Shown: positions 8,183-17,357, counted from the first letter of the stretch. The stretch: 64,000 nucleotides of DNA from JASGDN01 sp049841275 (GCA_049841275.1 JASGDN010000042.1:19171-83170); one strand, 5' to 3'. Program-made: numbers and translations. Notes: a model not told the origin generated them from the sequence alone.

Positions 8183-9370
8183 TCAGGTGGTATAGGGATC
8201 GGCGGCGTCGCGCAGGCCATCCCCCAGGAAATTCAGGGCGAGCACCGCAACAATCACGAGTCCGCCGGGCAAGAGCAGCCAGGGTGCCTGGGAAATCGAG
8301 CGGATATTCTGGGCTTCCTCCAGAAGCACACCCCAACTGTTGATGGGCGATCGCAGGCCGAGACCGAGGAAGCTCAACGTCGTTTCGGCAAGGATCGTGG
8401 CCGGAATGGCGAGCGTGAGCGACGCGATGATGTGGCTGAAGAATGACGGCATCATATGGCGGACGATGATCCGGAGTTCACTCGATCCATCGAGGCGGGC
8501 AGCCGTGACAAACTCCTCCTCCCGCAGCGAGAGAAAGCGCCCCCTCACCACTCGCGCAAGGCCGGTCCAGCCGATGATCGAGAGAATGAGGGTGATCCCG
8601 AAATAGACCTGAAGAGCCGACCACGTCTTGGGCAGCGCGGCCGCAAGCCCCATCCACAGCGGGATTGTCGGGACGGACCGCACGAACTCGATCAACCGCT
8701 GGATGACCGTGTCGGTCTTGCCACCGACATAGCCGGAAACGCCGCCGAGGATGAGCCCAAGGACGAGACTGATGAAGACACCAATGAGGCCGATGGACAT
8801 CGAGACGCGCGTCCCGTAGATCATGCGGCTCAGCAAGTCCTGTCCGAGCCGGTCGGCGCCGAGGATGTACATTGGTTTCGTCGGGTCCTTGGGCCCAATC
8901 AGGTGACGATCCCAGGAAACAAGACCGAAGAGCTTGTATTCGTTTCCCTTGACGAAGAACCCGACAGGGACCTTCTTGGTATCGTCAATCACATAGGTGC
9001 GGCTGAGCGTCGCCTGGTCGATCTTCGACGAGTAGCCGTAGACGAAGAGTCCCCAGTCCCAACCGCCGCTCGTGTCCACGACATGCAGCAATTGTGGCGG
9101 TGCATACGTGAAACTGGACTGGACCTTGTTCGGGTCCGCCGGAGCGAGGAACTCTGCAAAGATCGCAACGAGATAGAGAAGGATGACAAGCGCTCCGCCA
9201 ACCATGGCCAGGCGATGGCGCTTGAACTTCCACCACATGAGCCGCCACTGCGACGCCACGTAGATGCTGCGCTCAGCCCCGGCACCCGAACGAACCGTTT
9301 CTTCTCCCGGCGGTTCTCCTGTCGCGTCTGGCCGGGCCAGTGTTTCCAGTTCTGCCTGTTCGAACTCCAT
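8183..9370 (-). CDS. Opp/Dpp-type ABC permease (OppC-like)
   Basis: Inner-membrane permease, 395 aa, longer than the usual ~300. An N-terminal cytoplasmic tail of about 55 residues precedes the first helix. Between helix 1 and the core lies an extracytoplasmic insertion of about 100 residues (roughly 85-185). Then follows the standard core starting at LGADRLGQDLLSRMIYG, with the EAA loop in RLDGSSELRIIVRHMMPS and C-terminal LGDGLRDAADP. Large loops of this kind are known in OppC-type permeases of thermophilic and soil bacteria that import sugars. The gene lies 61 nt downstream of the oppB-like gene. Confidence 0.92.
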   Translation of the reverse strand: MEFEQAELETLARPDATGEPPGEETVRSGAGAERSIYVASQWRLMWWKFKRHRLAMVGGALVILLYLVAIFAEFLAPADPNKVQSSFTYAPPQLLHVVDTSGGWDWGLFVYGYSSKIDQATLSRTYVIDDTKKVPVGFFVKGNEYKLFGLVSWDRHLIGPKDPTKPMYILGADRLGQDLLSRMIYGTRVSMSIGLIGVFISLVLGLILGGVSGYVGGKTDTVIQRLIEFVRSVPTIPLWMGLAAALPKTWSALQVYFGITLILSIIGWTGLARVVRGRFLSLREEEFVTAARLDGSSELRIIVRHMMPSFFSHIIASLTLAIPATILAETTLSFLGLGLRSPINSWGVLLEEAQNIRSISQAPWLLLPGGLVIVAVLALNFLGDGLRDAADPYTT

Positions 9371-9431
9371 GATCGCGTTGCCTCACGAATACCTGCGAAC
9401 CTCAGGGTGCCATCCTCTCGACGAGGTGATT

Positions 9432-10418
9432 TCAGAGGTGGCGGATGCGCGGATCGAGCCAGGCCAGGAGGATGTCCGAGAGGAGTGTCCCGATCACGGT
9501 CAGCACACTGGTAAGCAGGATGATGCTGCCCGCCAGATACATGTCCTGCGATCGCAAGGACTGGAGCAACAGCGGGCCGATGGTCGGCAGGCTGAGCACG
9601 ATCGCCACGACGGCTTCGCCGGAAACGATCCCCGGCAATGTCCAGCCGGCTGTGCTGACAAATGGATTGAGCGCCAGGCGGACCGGGTATTTCATCAGCA
9701 GCTTGCGTTCCTCGAGCCCCTTCGCCCGTGCCGTGACGACATAGGGACGGTTCAGCTCATCGAGCAGGTTCGCGCGCATGATCCGGACGAGCCCGGCCGT
9801 GTGCGTGGCGCCAATGATGAGCACCGGAATCCAGAGGTGGGAGAGAAGGTCAGTGACTTTTCCGACGCTCCACGCGGCATCGACATATTGCGGCGAGAAG
9901 AGCCCCCCGACACTCTGGCCGAAGTAATGGCTGGAGACATAGAGCAGGACCAGCGCAAGCATGAACTCCGGGATTGCGAGCCCGAGGAAGCTGAAGAATG
10001 TCAGCACATAATCGGCTTTGGAATATTTACGGACAGCCGAAAAGATCCCGAGCGGAAACGCGATGATCCACGTGACGAGCAAGGATCCGACCGAAATCCC
10101 GATGGTGACGAGCATGCGATTGCCGATGAGATCGGCAACGGGGCGGTTATATTCGAAGGAATCGCCGAAATCCCAGTGAAAGATGATGTTGCGCATCCAG
10201 ATCAAGTACTGCTGCCACATCGGCTGGCCCAGGCCATACTGGCGCCGCAATGCATCGAGCGCGTCCTGATTGACGGTTTCGCCCTGGCTGCTCAATGAGG
10301 CGGCGATGCTGGTCATGAAGTCGCCGGGTGGGAGCTGGATGATGACAAAGGTCACGATCGAAACCGCAATCAACGTCGGGATCATCAGCAGCATGCGGCG
10401 AAGGATGAATCGAGCCAC
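9432..10418 (-). CDS. Opp/Dpp-type ABC permease (OppB-like)
   Basis: Inner-membrane permease, 328 aa, with the typical OppB/DppB N-terminus ARFILRRMLLMIPTL and six hydrophobic helices. The EAA loop reads VVTARAKGLEERKLLMKY near residue 220, and the C-terminus ends LAWLDPRIRHL. I place the start at GTG 10418, with a GGGGGA box 8 nt upstream, because it gives the family's usual N-terminus. An ATG at 10463 in the same frame would add 15 residues and is possible. It lies 72 nt (or 27 nt) after the binding-protein gene. Confidence 0.9.
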   Translation of the reverse strand: MARFILRRMLLMIPTLIAVSIVTFVIIQLPPGDFMTSIAASLSSQGETVNQDALDALRRQYGLGQPMWQQYLIWMRNIIFHWDFGDSFEYNRPVADLIGNRMLVTIGISVGSLLVTWIIAFPLGIFSAVRKYSKADYVLTFFSFLGLAIPEFMLALVLLYVSSHYFGQSVGGLFSPQYVDAAWSVGKVTDLLSHLWIPVLIIGATHTAGLVRIMRANLLDELNRPYVVTARAKGLEERKLLMKYPVRLALNPFVSTAGWTLPGIVSGEAVVAIVLSLPTIGPLLLQSLRSQDMYLAGSIILLTSVLTVIGTLLSDILLAWLDPRIRHL

Positions 10419-10490
10419 GGTCGAAGTCCCCCGGAGACGCCGGGCGAATACGCCAATTGGCATACTCGCCCGGCGGCGAATACGGGTCCG

Positions 10491-12473
10491 CTACTCGTCG
10501 TAGAAGAAGGTCTGCGGGTTGGCTGGAGCCGGCGTCATGAAGACGTACGCATCGGCCATGCCGTCCGCCGGAAGATTGTGCATCGTGTTCTTTGCGATGC
10601 CATATCCTGGCCCGGGCAGGCCGATCCCGATCGCGTAGAATTGCTCCACCGCGGCATTCAGCAACTGGGACATGAGCGAGTTCTGCTCTTCGGGGTCCGG
10701 CGATGCCTTCAGTTGATCGTAGATCTTCATCTGCTCCTGGACGGCAGCAGGCGGCTCCTCCGGTTGGGACAGTGCATTGGAATTCTTGCCATACCAGATC
10801 GCCCAGGGTACGGCGAAGTTCGACTCGAGGCTGAACGGCATATACCAGCGGGGATCGGGGATGGCATCGTTCAGGCCACCGTCTCCGCCCCAGATCACGG
10901 CATCGTGGTCGTTGCTCTCCTTGCGGGTGTAGAGCAGCGAGCGATCCTCCGCCTTGATCTGGGCGTCGATGCCCACGGCCTGCAGGTACCCGACGATCAG
11001 GTTGGTGGTGTCGACTTGCGCCTGGTCGAGACCCGTCGCCACTTCGACGGCAATGGTCAGCTTGGAACCATCCTTCAGGAGGCGCATGTCGCCGTCCTTG
11101 TCGGGAAGGACCTTGTCGAGGAACTCATTGGCCTTGTCGAGGTTATATTCGGTGTACTGCTTGGCCAGCGTTTCGTTGTAGAACGGTGTCTCCTTGCGCG
11201 GAGCCAGTTGCCATGGCTCGCCCTGGCTGACGTAGACCGTATCGATGATCTCCTGCCGGTTGATGGCGTGCGACACGCCAATCCGGAAGTCCTTGTTCTG
11301 GAAGACTTCCCGGTACGCCGGGTTCTTGTGCGTGAGATTGAGGGCGAGTGACACGACGTTCATTGACGAGCGAACGGTGTTGACGAAGTGATATCCACCC
11401 TTTTCCTGCCCATCGGCGAGCACCGACTTGTTCGCGTCGGTATTGATGTGGCGCATGTGGAAATCGATCTCGCCATTCGTCGCCTTCAGCAGGAGCACCT
11501 GGTTATCCTGAAGCACATCGAAATTGACGTTGTCGATGTATGGCAGCTGTTGCCCGTCAGGATCGACCTTGAAGTAGTAGGGGTTGCGGTCGAACGTCAC
11601 GCGTTCAGTGTCCCCATAGGGGAGCACGAGCTTCCAGGCATGGACGCGGGGAAGGTCCGGATTCTGCCAGACGGCATCGTATGGTGTGCCCGGAATGCCC
11701 CCTCCCATCGTCCGGAAGAGTTCCACCCAATCGGCCTTGCCGCTATCCTTCACCAGCTTGTCGAGATCGGTCGTGTTGTAGGTCTTGTGGAACTGCTTGA
11801 GGTAGTGGGCCGGATAGCGAACCCATTCGCGCCCGCCGTCCTGGCAGAGCTGGGAGAGGAACAGACCCGCCGGATTCTCGTGGGTCACGGTGAAAGTGAG
11901 CTTGTCCTTCACCTCGATTGTGAACGGGTTGTCTCCGAGGGACGTGTTCAGTTCGTCGTTGCGAAAGTAGTCGTTGACATAGAAGGCGATGTCATCGGTG
12001 GTGAAGGGCTCGCCATCCGACCACCTCATCCCGTCCCGCAACGTGAAGGTGTGTTGGGTGGCGTCGGCACTGACCTCATAGGATTCCGCGATATTCGGCA
12101 CGGTCTCCTGCCATGTGATGTCCCAACGCAGGAGGCCATCGTAGCCGACCGTGCGGCCGAGCCAGGCCGTGTCCGCACCGCCAACGAGGGCGGTCCGCCA
12201 GGTGCCGCCATACTTCCCGGACTTCTCGCTCGGCGTGATGATCATCGGGTTCTTCGGCAGGCGATCGGCGACCGCCGGGAGCGTTCCCGCCTTCACCTGG
12301 TCGGCGAGGGCCGGCGCCTCCGAGTAGTTGCCACCCGCGACCGGCGACGGTGTCTGCGCAACGACCTTGCGACCGCTTGCGTAGGTACTGACAACGAATC
12401 CAACGCCGGCGGCCGCTTTGAGGAACCTGCGCCGGGAGACCTGCGTATCGGCATCGTGGGATCGATTGACCAT
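10491..12473 (-). CDS. Family-5 ABC substrate-binding protein with Tat signal
   Basis: Exported receptor of the importer (SBP_bac_5), 660 aa, long for a dipeptide receptor and typical of oligosaccharide- or oligopeptide-binding members. ATG at 12473 has GGAGGAAG 6 nt upstream. The twin-arginine motif SRRRFLK (about 13-19) precedes a hydrophobic segment, implying folded export by Tat. Family landmarks include the region around TFTLRDGMRWSDGEPFTTDD and a C-terminal alpha/beta domain with FQNKDFRIGVSHAINR. It lies between the lyase gene (73-nt gap) and the permeases. Together with heparinase-fold and DUF2264 enzymes it probably captures lyase products, although the ligand is not readable from sequence. 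Confidence 0.9.
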   Translation of the reverse strand: MVNRSHDADTQVSRRRFLKAAAGVGFVVSTYASGRKVVAQTPSPVAGGNYSEAPALADQVKAGTLPAVADRLPKNPMIITPSEKSGKYGGTWRTALVGGADTAWLGRTVGYDGLLRWDITWQETVPNIAESYEVSADATQHTFTLRDGMRWSDGEPFTTDDIAFYVNDYFRNDELNTSLGDNPFTIEVKDKLTFTVTHENPAGLFLSQLCQDGGREWVRYPAHYLKQFHKTYNTTDLDKLVKDSGKADWVELFRTMGGGIPGTPYDAVWQNPDLPRVHAWKLVLPYGDTERVTFDRNPYYFKVDPDGQQLPYIDNVNFDVLQDNQVLLLKATNGEIDFHMRHINTDANKSVLADGQEKGGYHFVNTVRSSMNVVSLALNLTHKNPAYREVFQNKDFRIGVSHAINRQEIIDTVYVSQGEPWQLAPRKETPFYNETLAKQYTEYNLDKANEFLDKVLPDKDGDMRLLKDGSKLTIAVEVATGLDQAQVDTTNLIVGYLQAVGIDAQIKAEDRSLLYTRKESNDHDAVIWGGDGGLNDAIPDPRWYMPFSLESNFAVPWAIWYGKNSNALSQPEEPPAAVQEQMKIYDQLKASPDPEEQNSLMSQLLNAAVEQFYAIGIGLPGPGYGIAKNTMHNLPADGMADAYVFMTPAPANPQTFFYDE

Positions 12474-12546
12474 TCGGTTCTTCCTCCAGATGAAATCAGC
12501 GACGGGATCGAGGTGCGTGGCATCCGGTGCGGCCGGATGATCCGAT

Positions 12547-14460
12547 TCATCGGGACACGGTGCCATCGGCAACGAAGCGCACCTCCCAGCGCCCCGTCCG
12601 TTGTGGTGCCGCTACCAGCACCAGGCGATACAGCGCTGCTCCCCAGACGGGAGCCAGTCGGGCGTCAGCGATGTCGATGCGCTCGATCGCTGCGACATGC
12701 AGCATGGCGGGATCGAAGGACAGACGGAGGTTCCGACGCTCGCCAGCAACGAGGAAGGAGCTGTCTGCTTCCTCCACCGGTTCCTTTCGCAGGATCAACG
12801 AGAGCCGGAGGTCCGACGGCTCGCGGTTGAGCGACCACTCATCCCGAAGGATCACTGCCGGATGGGCGCCGCGCTCCAGGCGGAGGGTGCGGATCCAATG
12901 GTCAATCCCGGCTTCGGGAGGATAGGCGTGCGCGAGGTCGAGAACCAGTTCGTCGGCATCGTTGCCGAGTGTGCAACGAACGTCCGACGCCGCAAACTCC
13001 ACACCCGCCTGTTGCTCAATGCCGTTGACGGTTGGCAGATTGTGATATCCGGACTGCATCGTCCAGATGTCGTAGCGGTCAGGGCTGAAAGTCTTCTTCG
13101 AATAGGTCTCCACGCCGACATCAACCACCTGCGGCACCCCGTCCAGCGCGACGATGAAATTGCCGACGTCGTTGTGATTGTGGCTCTCGGCGTTATGCCC
13201 ACCTTTGGCTGCGAGGAAGAGGCCTTCCATCGATCCGGCCCGCTCCCGGGCGGTCATCACCTGGATGCCAGGCAACCAGGCATGCTGGATCAGCGGCGCA
13301 GGCCGCTCACGTACTTCCGACGGGATCGGGTCGAAGAGGTGAGGCAAGGTCCGGCCAATCGATTCCCGCTTCCACGGCAAGTCGACGGTGTGCCGGGCAG
13401 CCTCGGCGCTCTGCGCGACGAGCATCTCGTCGCCGATCCGCATGCCATAGCGATAGAGGAGATTGGCATCGGGTTCGGTCCGCGCCGGACCGTCCGCGAA
13501 GTTGACATACCAATCATTCGCGATATGCGCGCGATAGATATAGCGCCCGATCTCCTGAACCAACGGAAGCTGGAAGGCATCGAGTTCGCCATTGGACGCC
13601 AACCGTAGCCATTCCAGGCATTCGCAGAGACTGGCGCCCGCGCGTCCCCAGTAGGACGTTCCTTCGTCGCAGCCGCCATCTTCGTGATACCCGGACAGGA
13701 AGGCGTCCAGCCCCACGATGGCACGTTCGACGATGGCAACCTGGCGATCGCGATCGGGTTCGAGCAGGAGCGTCGTCGCCAGGATGTTGGAATGAATCCA
13801 GGGATTCCAGTTGTTGGGCGCGCGTTCTCCCTCCCGGCGTTTCAGGCCGAGCCATCCCCAGTCGTCGTTGTTGAGATACGGCGTGAGGATTCGGGCGTCG
13901 ATTTCGCGCTCAATCCGGTCGAGCACAACCGGGAGGGATGCCCGATATGCCGGAGCCAGCAACGCATGGGTCCACGCCAGGAGCGCACTGGTTTCCGCAG
14001 CAAAGAGATCCACCACCGGATACTGCGTATCGGGCAGACCGCGCTCGAAGTGGGGAGAGAAGCTGTGAGCGCTCACGCCCCAGAAACTCTCCTCACAGAT
14101 CGCCCAGACGCCATTCGTGATGTCGTCGAGAAAACGCCCTTCGCCCTCGACACATTCGGCGAGCACAAGGGATTCGAGCATGCCGCGCCGCGCAAAATGC
14201 GGGTCCTCGAAGTGGGTCCGGTTCCCGTTCCGCGCAAACTCGAGGAAGACCGTCGCCTTCAGTTCCGGCCAGCTGGCGCCGAGGAACCGTTCCCCGGCCG
14301 CGAGCAAACGAACGCGTTCGGGCGCGGGGAGAGCATTCCAGCCATCCCGGTCATCGACGGCCGGGAACGGCCGCCAACTACACGGTGCGGGCAAGGCCGT
14401 TGCGATCCGCTTGCGAGGAAACGCCTCCTGCAGAAGGGTTGCCGTCGCCGGGGCGCTCAT
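12547..14460 (-). CDS. Heparinase II/III-family polysaccharide lyase or hydrolase-like protein
   Basis: 637 aa. The N-terminal two thirds are helical, the alpha/alpha toroid of the heparinase/alginate-lyase fold, with many W and Y residues. The C-terminal third matches the heparinase II/III beta-sandwich. The hallmark SHNHNDVGNFIVALDG, followed by VDVGVETY and FSPDRYDIW, lies near residues 437-475 and contains the histidine/asparagine pair of the active site. Members cleave uronic-acid polysaccharides (heparan, alginate, oligo-alginate) by beta-elimination. No signal peptide is visible, so it may act on imported oligomers. ATG at 14460 is inside an ATGA overlap with a small upstream frame; GGCGGA lies 7 nt before it. 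First large gene of the transporter operon, under the promoter at 14,676-14,704. Confidence 0.85.
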   Translation of the reverse strand: MSAPATATLLQEAFPRKRIATALPAPCSWRPFPAVDDRDGWNALPAPERVRLLAAGERFLGASWPELKATVFLEFARNGNRTHFEDPHFARRGMLESLVLAECVEGEGRFLDDITNGVWAICEESFWGVSAHSFSPHFERGLPDTQYPVVDLFAAETSALLAWTHALLAPAYRASLPVVLDRIEREIDARILTPYLNNDDWGWLGLKRREGERAPNNWNPWIHSNILATTLLLEPDRDRQVAIVERAIVGLDAFLSGYHEDGGCDEGTSYWGRAGASLCECLEWLRLASNGELDAFQLPLVQEIGRYIYRAHIANDWYVNFADGPARTEPDANLLYRYGMRIGDEMLVAQSAEAARHTVDLPWKRESIGRTLPHLFDPIPSEVRERPAPLIQHAWLPGIQVMTARERAGSMEGLFLAAKGGHNAESHNHNDVGNFIVALDGVPQVVDVGVETYSKKTFSPDRYDIWTMQSGYHNLPTVNGIEQQAGVEFAASDVRCTLGNDADELVLDLAHAYPPEAGIDHWIRTLRLERGAHPAVILRDEWSLNREPSDLRLSLILRKEPVEEADSSFLVAGERRNLRLSFDPAMLHVAAIERIDIADARLAPVWGAALYRLVLVAAPQRTGRWEVRFVADGTVSR

Positions 14461-14537
14461 GCAGCATTCCGCCGGATCGCGGCCAACGGCGCATCGCCCA
14501 CCAGGCCGACCAGGAGCCGGAACACGAAACGATCCAT
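14457..14537 (-). CDS. Possible 26-aa leader peptide coupled to the lyase gene
   Basis: A short frame from ATG 14537, with AAGGTGG about 8 nt upstream, to a TGA that overlaps the lyase ATG (ATGA). Twenty of its 25 third-codon bases after the start are G or C, like the real genes here. The product would be hydrophobic in the middle (FRLLVGLVG) with basic residues at both ends (R4, RR near the C-terminus). No family is recognised. It sits in the ~210-nt leader of the lyase-transporter mRNA, so a coupling or regulatory role fits better than an independent enzyme. Chance cannot be excluded at this length. Confidence 0.4.
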   Translation of the reverse strand: MDRFVFRLLVGLVGDAPLAAIRRNAA

Positions 14538-14665
14538 CGGGAGATCCACCTTCCTCGTGCCAGATCTGAAGCAAGACGTATCGCACAAATGGACGACATG
14601 CGAAAGAAGACAAACCACCACGTCTTCCACGCATAGCAACGCCGAGGTGCCGATCGGTTGAAATT

Positions 14666-14704
14666 GATATGATATAGGATATGGATGACCCCGACGCCTG
14701 TCAA
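14666..14704 (-). promoter_or_regulatory. Promoter with overlapping GntR-type operator for the lyase-transporter operon
   Basis: On the minus strand a perfect TTGACA (plus 14699-14704), a 17-bp spacer and TATCCT (plus 14676-14681) form a good sigma-70-type promoter. Immediately adjacent, ATATGATAT (14667-14675) covers the expected start point near 14,669. The same 9-mer occurs only at two other places in the window, both next to gntR. A bound repressor would block initiation directly. Confidence 0.6.
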
Positions 14705-14735
14705 CCACTTTACCGCTAGTGGATGCGGAATTGCG

Positions 14736-16646
14736 TCAAGACCGATCGAACGGCTGTGCGGGAATCGGAGGTATATGGATCGGTTCGTCGAGAAATCCCG
14801 AGACGGTCACCGCACCATCGTCCCGCCAACTCACCATCGGTTCGCACATCCGCATTCGCCGGAGGTCCTCTGCATCCCCAAGTGAGACGAGGCACGCCAG
14901 GCCAGAGACGCCTTCGTCGAGCGATGCGCGTAGCGTGGGAACAACGACCTCGGCATGGGTCGCTCCGACACCGGAATAGGCAAATGGTATCGCAGCGCCG
15001 TCGTACCCAATCACCGCGCGGATCGCGACCGCACGATCACCCATGCGCGCCATCGAGATGCTCCGGGAGGTATCTCGGTCCATTACCGGACGTTCACCCG
15101 GATCAAAACCAAACGCACCAGCCCCCTCGATCGCGGCGATGGGACTGGTTCCGGGGGCGATGTCGATGCGATGGGCGCGAAGGTGCAGATTTCCGGACAC
15201 GACGATCACCGTCTCGATCGTATGCTCCCGGCCACCGCTACGCTGCCGGTAGTGCGTACGGAGCCAGCCCGGCTCGCCAACCGTACCCGCGTCGATCGCG
15301 TCACGATGTCCATACATCTCGCCATCAGTCAGGCAGAGCATCGCGTCCGGCACAGGGTGTCCGTCGGTGAGACCGACCGTAATCGGTGCGGCAGTCGAAG
15401 CATGAAACTTCCCGTACTTGGCCGGATCGTCGTGTTGGCTCTTCGCCGAAAAGCGATGGACGATACCCGTCCGCCTGTCCCCCGCGAGGAGCCAGCCGGG
15501 TTCGGGAAACACGCGCACGAAGTCCTGCCGTTCAACGGGCAACGGTTCCTCCTCGGCAGTCCAGAAGGGATCGTCATCGGGAAGGCACCAGAGACCGCCG
15601 AACGCCTGCATCGCCCAATACGTCGCGCCGGTCGATATATACGGTTCACGGATGGCACTACTGCCAGTAGCCGTCAGTTCCTGGCGGAGGGTGCCATCGG
15701 CCCGGATCGCGCCACGATCGAGATACCAGCGAATGTGCCTCCCGACGAGACGGCGCAACATGCCGGGGCCATGCGGCCAGGCTCCTCGCCGATACGCCCA
15801 CAGCATCGCGCCCAGCCGTGCGAACTTGTACGCGAGACTGCGCCCATATTCCGGATAGGAACCGTCCGCCGCGAAAAACCAGGGCACATGCTCCATCTGC
15901 TCCCGGACGCGACTGCTAAGGAGCGCGACGCGGGAAGGGGTCGCCTTCGTATCCAAATCCGCCCAGAGAAGGACGTGCGACGCAAAGACCCAGAGGTTGT
16001 AGTCATCGAAGTGATTGGTTCCGGCGCGCGGACCATCGTCGTACCATCCGCCTCCACACCAGACACGGTCGAGGTATGGTCCGGTCACGTCCTCGATCAA
16101 TGAACGATCGTGGGAGAGGCCGAGTTCGGATCGCACGGCATGGTTCAGGACCCAGAACAGGGCCCAGTTGGACGGCCATTCCCTCTCCGGTGGTGGGGCG
16201 ACACGCTCCAGCCAGGCCGCGATCCGGTTTCGTGCCGCCTCCGACAAATGGTCCCAGATGCGGTCCCGCGTGATCCACAGGAACCAGGCGACCTGCCCGC
16301 TCTCGACCGTTCGCTGATCGCGCCTGCCGTCAGCGGAGTGACCCCAATAACCTGGTGAGGCCAGATCGGTTCCTGCAAGGATGGCCGCTCGCGCCAGTGC
16401 CTCCAGATCGTCGTGGCGACCGCGCCAGTGAATCACCGGAGATCGTTCCGGCTGGGATAACCAGCCACCGATTCCCCAGAGCATGCGGGTGACCCCCTCG
16501 TAGCTGCCGCTCGCATCGTGCTGGTTCGGGATGCCATCGATAACCAGGCGCGCACCGGTGCGATCGAGATGATCGGCCCAGCCTGCCACCAACCGCGCCC
16601 ACAGGGTCTCCGCGTCGTCACGAGTGAAGGGTCCGGACATCGTCAT
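14736..16646 (-). CDS. DUF2264 family protein
   Basis: 636 aa. ATG at 16646 has GGAG 6 nt upstream; a second ATG lies two codons on. The N-terminal ~380 residues match the DUF2264 (PF10022) helical toroid, with features such as SNWALFWVLNHAVRSELG, the glycine-rich GGGWYDDGP and NHFDDYNLWVFASHVLLW. The C-terminal part is beta-rich, including RFSAKSQHDDPAKYGKFH. The fold is thought to be an (alpha/alpha)6 barrel related to glycoside hydrolases and unsaturated-glucuronyl hydrolases. The activity is not established. No signal peptide is seen. A promoter and operator separate it from the heparinase-like gene, 275 nt downstream, which suggests a joint pathway with separate control. Confidence 0.82.
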   Translation of the reverse strand: MTMSGPFTRDDAETLWARLVAGWADHLDRTGARLVIDGIPNQHDASGSYEGVTRMLWGIGGWLSQPERSPVIHWRGRHDDLEALARAAILAGTDLASPGYWGHSADGRRDQRTVESGQVAWFLWITRDRIWDHLSEAARNRIAAWLERVAPPPEREWPSNWALFWVLNHAVRSELGLSHDRSLIEDVTGPYLDRVWCGGGWYDDGPRAGTNHFDDYNLWVFASHVLLWADLDTKATPSRVALLSSRVREQMEHVPWFFAADGSYPEYGRSLAYKFARLGAMLWAYRRGAWPHGPGMLRRLVGRHIRWYLDRGAIRADGTLRQELTATGSSAIREPYISTGATYWAMQAFGGLWCLPDDDPFWTAEEEPLPVERQDFVRVFPEPGWLLAGDRRTGIVHRFSAKSQHDDPAKYGKFHASTAAPITVGLTDGHPVPDAMLCLTDGEMYGHRDAIDAGTVGEPGWLRTHYRQRSGGREHTIETVIVVSGNLHLRAHRIDIAPGTSPIAAIEGAGAFGFDPGERPVMDRDTSRSISMARMGDRAVAIRAVIGYDGAAIPFAYSGVGATHAEVVVPTLRASLDEGVSGLACLVSLGDAEDLRRMRMCEPMVSWRDDGAVTVSGFLDEPIHIPPIPAQPFDRS

Positions 16647-16962
16647 CTGCGTCTCCGGGGATGCGACCTGCTGGAGCAGACGAAGGACCGGCGCCCATCG
16701 GTGGACGAACGGAGAACGGCGGGGCAGATCGACAGGGCAATCGCATTCTGGTTTGTTTCGGGCCTCCCGGCGCCCTGGTGCCGATGCCGGCCGGCCACAT
16801 TGACCATGTCATCCGGAGCATCGTCGAAGGACGTACGAACGACCGGGCTGCCCAACACGTCGCGTTCGTAGGGCGAGCCCCGTGTGGCTCGCCGCCGATG
16901 GCCGTCGACCCTCCTGCCTGCATCGTCGTCCCACTATGCGATTGTCCAAGGCAGATCGAGCA

Positions 16963-16997
16963 TTGACAGGGCATTGCAGCTGTATATGATATATAAT
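16963..16997 (+). promoter_or_regulatory. Promoter with overlapping operator reading toward gntR
   Basis: TTGACA (16963-16968), 16-bp spacer and TATGAT (16985-16990) give a near-consensus promoter. The operator word ATATGATAT (16984-16992) covers the -10, and TATAAT follows at 16992-16997. The gntR start is about 360 nt downstream, an unusually long leader. A FadR-type repressor binding here would block its own transcription. Confidence 0.6.
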
Positions 16998-17261
16998 AAG
17001 CCATTGGTAGTACGAGCATGACAGGGACACCGGGGAGGCATGGTGGAAACTCCACTGCCACATGTCCCATGGGAAAACACGAGCCCGAAGACGGCCGGTG
17101 TTCGTCCCGGCATATCCATCCCGGCGAGGACCAGACGACGCGTGCGTTTCACGCGGTGGATGGGGATGCGGGGGCCAACCCCTGAGAACCAGGCCAGCTC
17201 GTCCGCCAAATGGGCGCCGATTCCCGGGATGTCAGGCGGGAGCCATGCCGCAATCGCCGGC

Positions 17262-17274
17262 ATATATGATATAT
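17262..17274. promoter_or_regulatory. Perfect 13-bp palindromic operator upstream of gntR
   Basis: ATATAT-G-ATATAT is a perfect inverted repeat around one base. It contains the same ATATGATAT word as the sites at 14,667 and 16,984. It lies 84 bp before the gntR GTG, with no clear -35 on either strand. I read it as an auxiliary operator (roadblock or looping partner). Confidence 0.5.
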
Positions 17275-17357
17275 CTGCAACGGTACCGGTTCCGGTCGCT
17301 TCGTGGTGCCATGCACATGATGGGTCACTGTTCCAATTCCTGTGAAGGGTCTGGCGC

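Larger units (their letters stand above)
16647..17357. other. 711-bp divergent control region between DUF2264 gene and gntR
   Basis: No convincing gene. It holds the plus-strand promoter and operator at 16,963-16,997 and the palindromic operator at 17,262-17,274. There is also a perfect 8-bp hairpin, GGCGAGCC/GGCTCGCC, at 16,872-16,893, reminiscent of the GGGCGA repeats. Two frames deserve caution. One is a 55-codon plus-strand frame 17018-17185 that begins about 20 nt after the promoter start point but lacks a good ribosome site. The other is a minus-strand frame 16934-17263 whose first 60 codons are G/C-rich at position three. Neither resembles a known protein. Confidence 0.5.
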
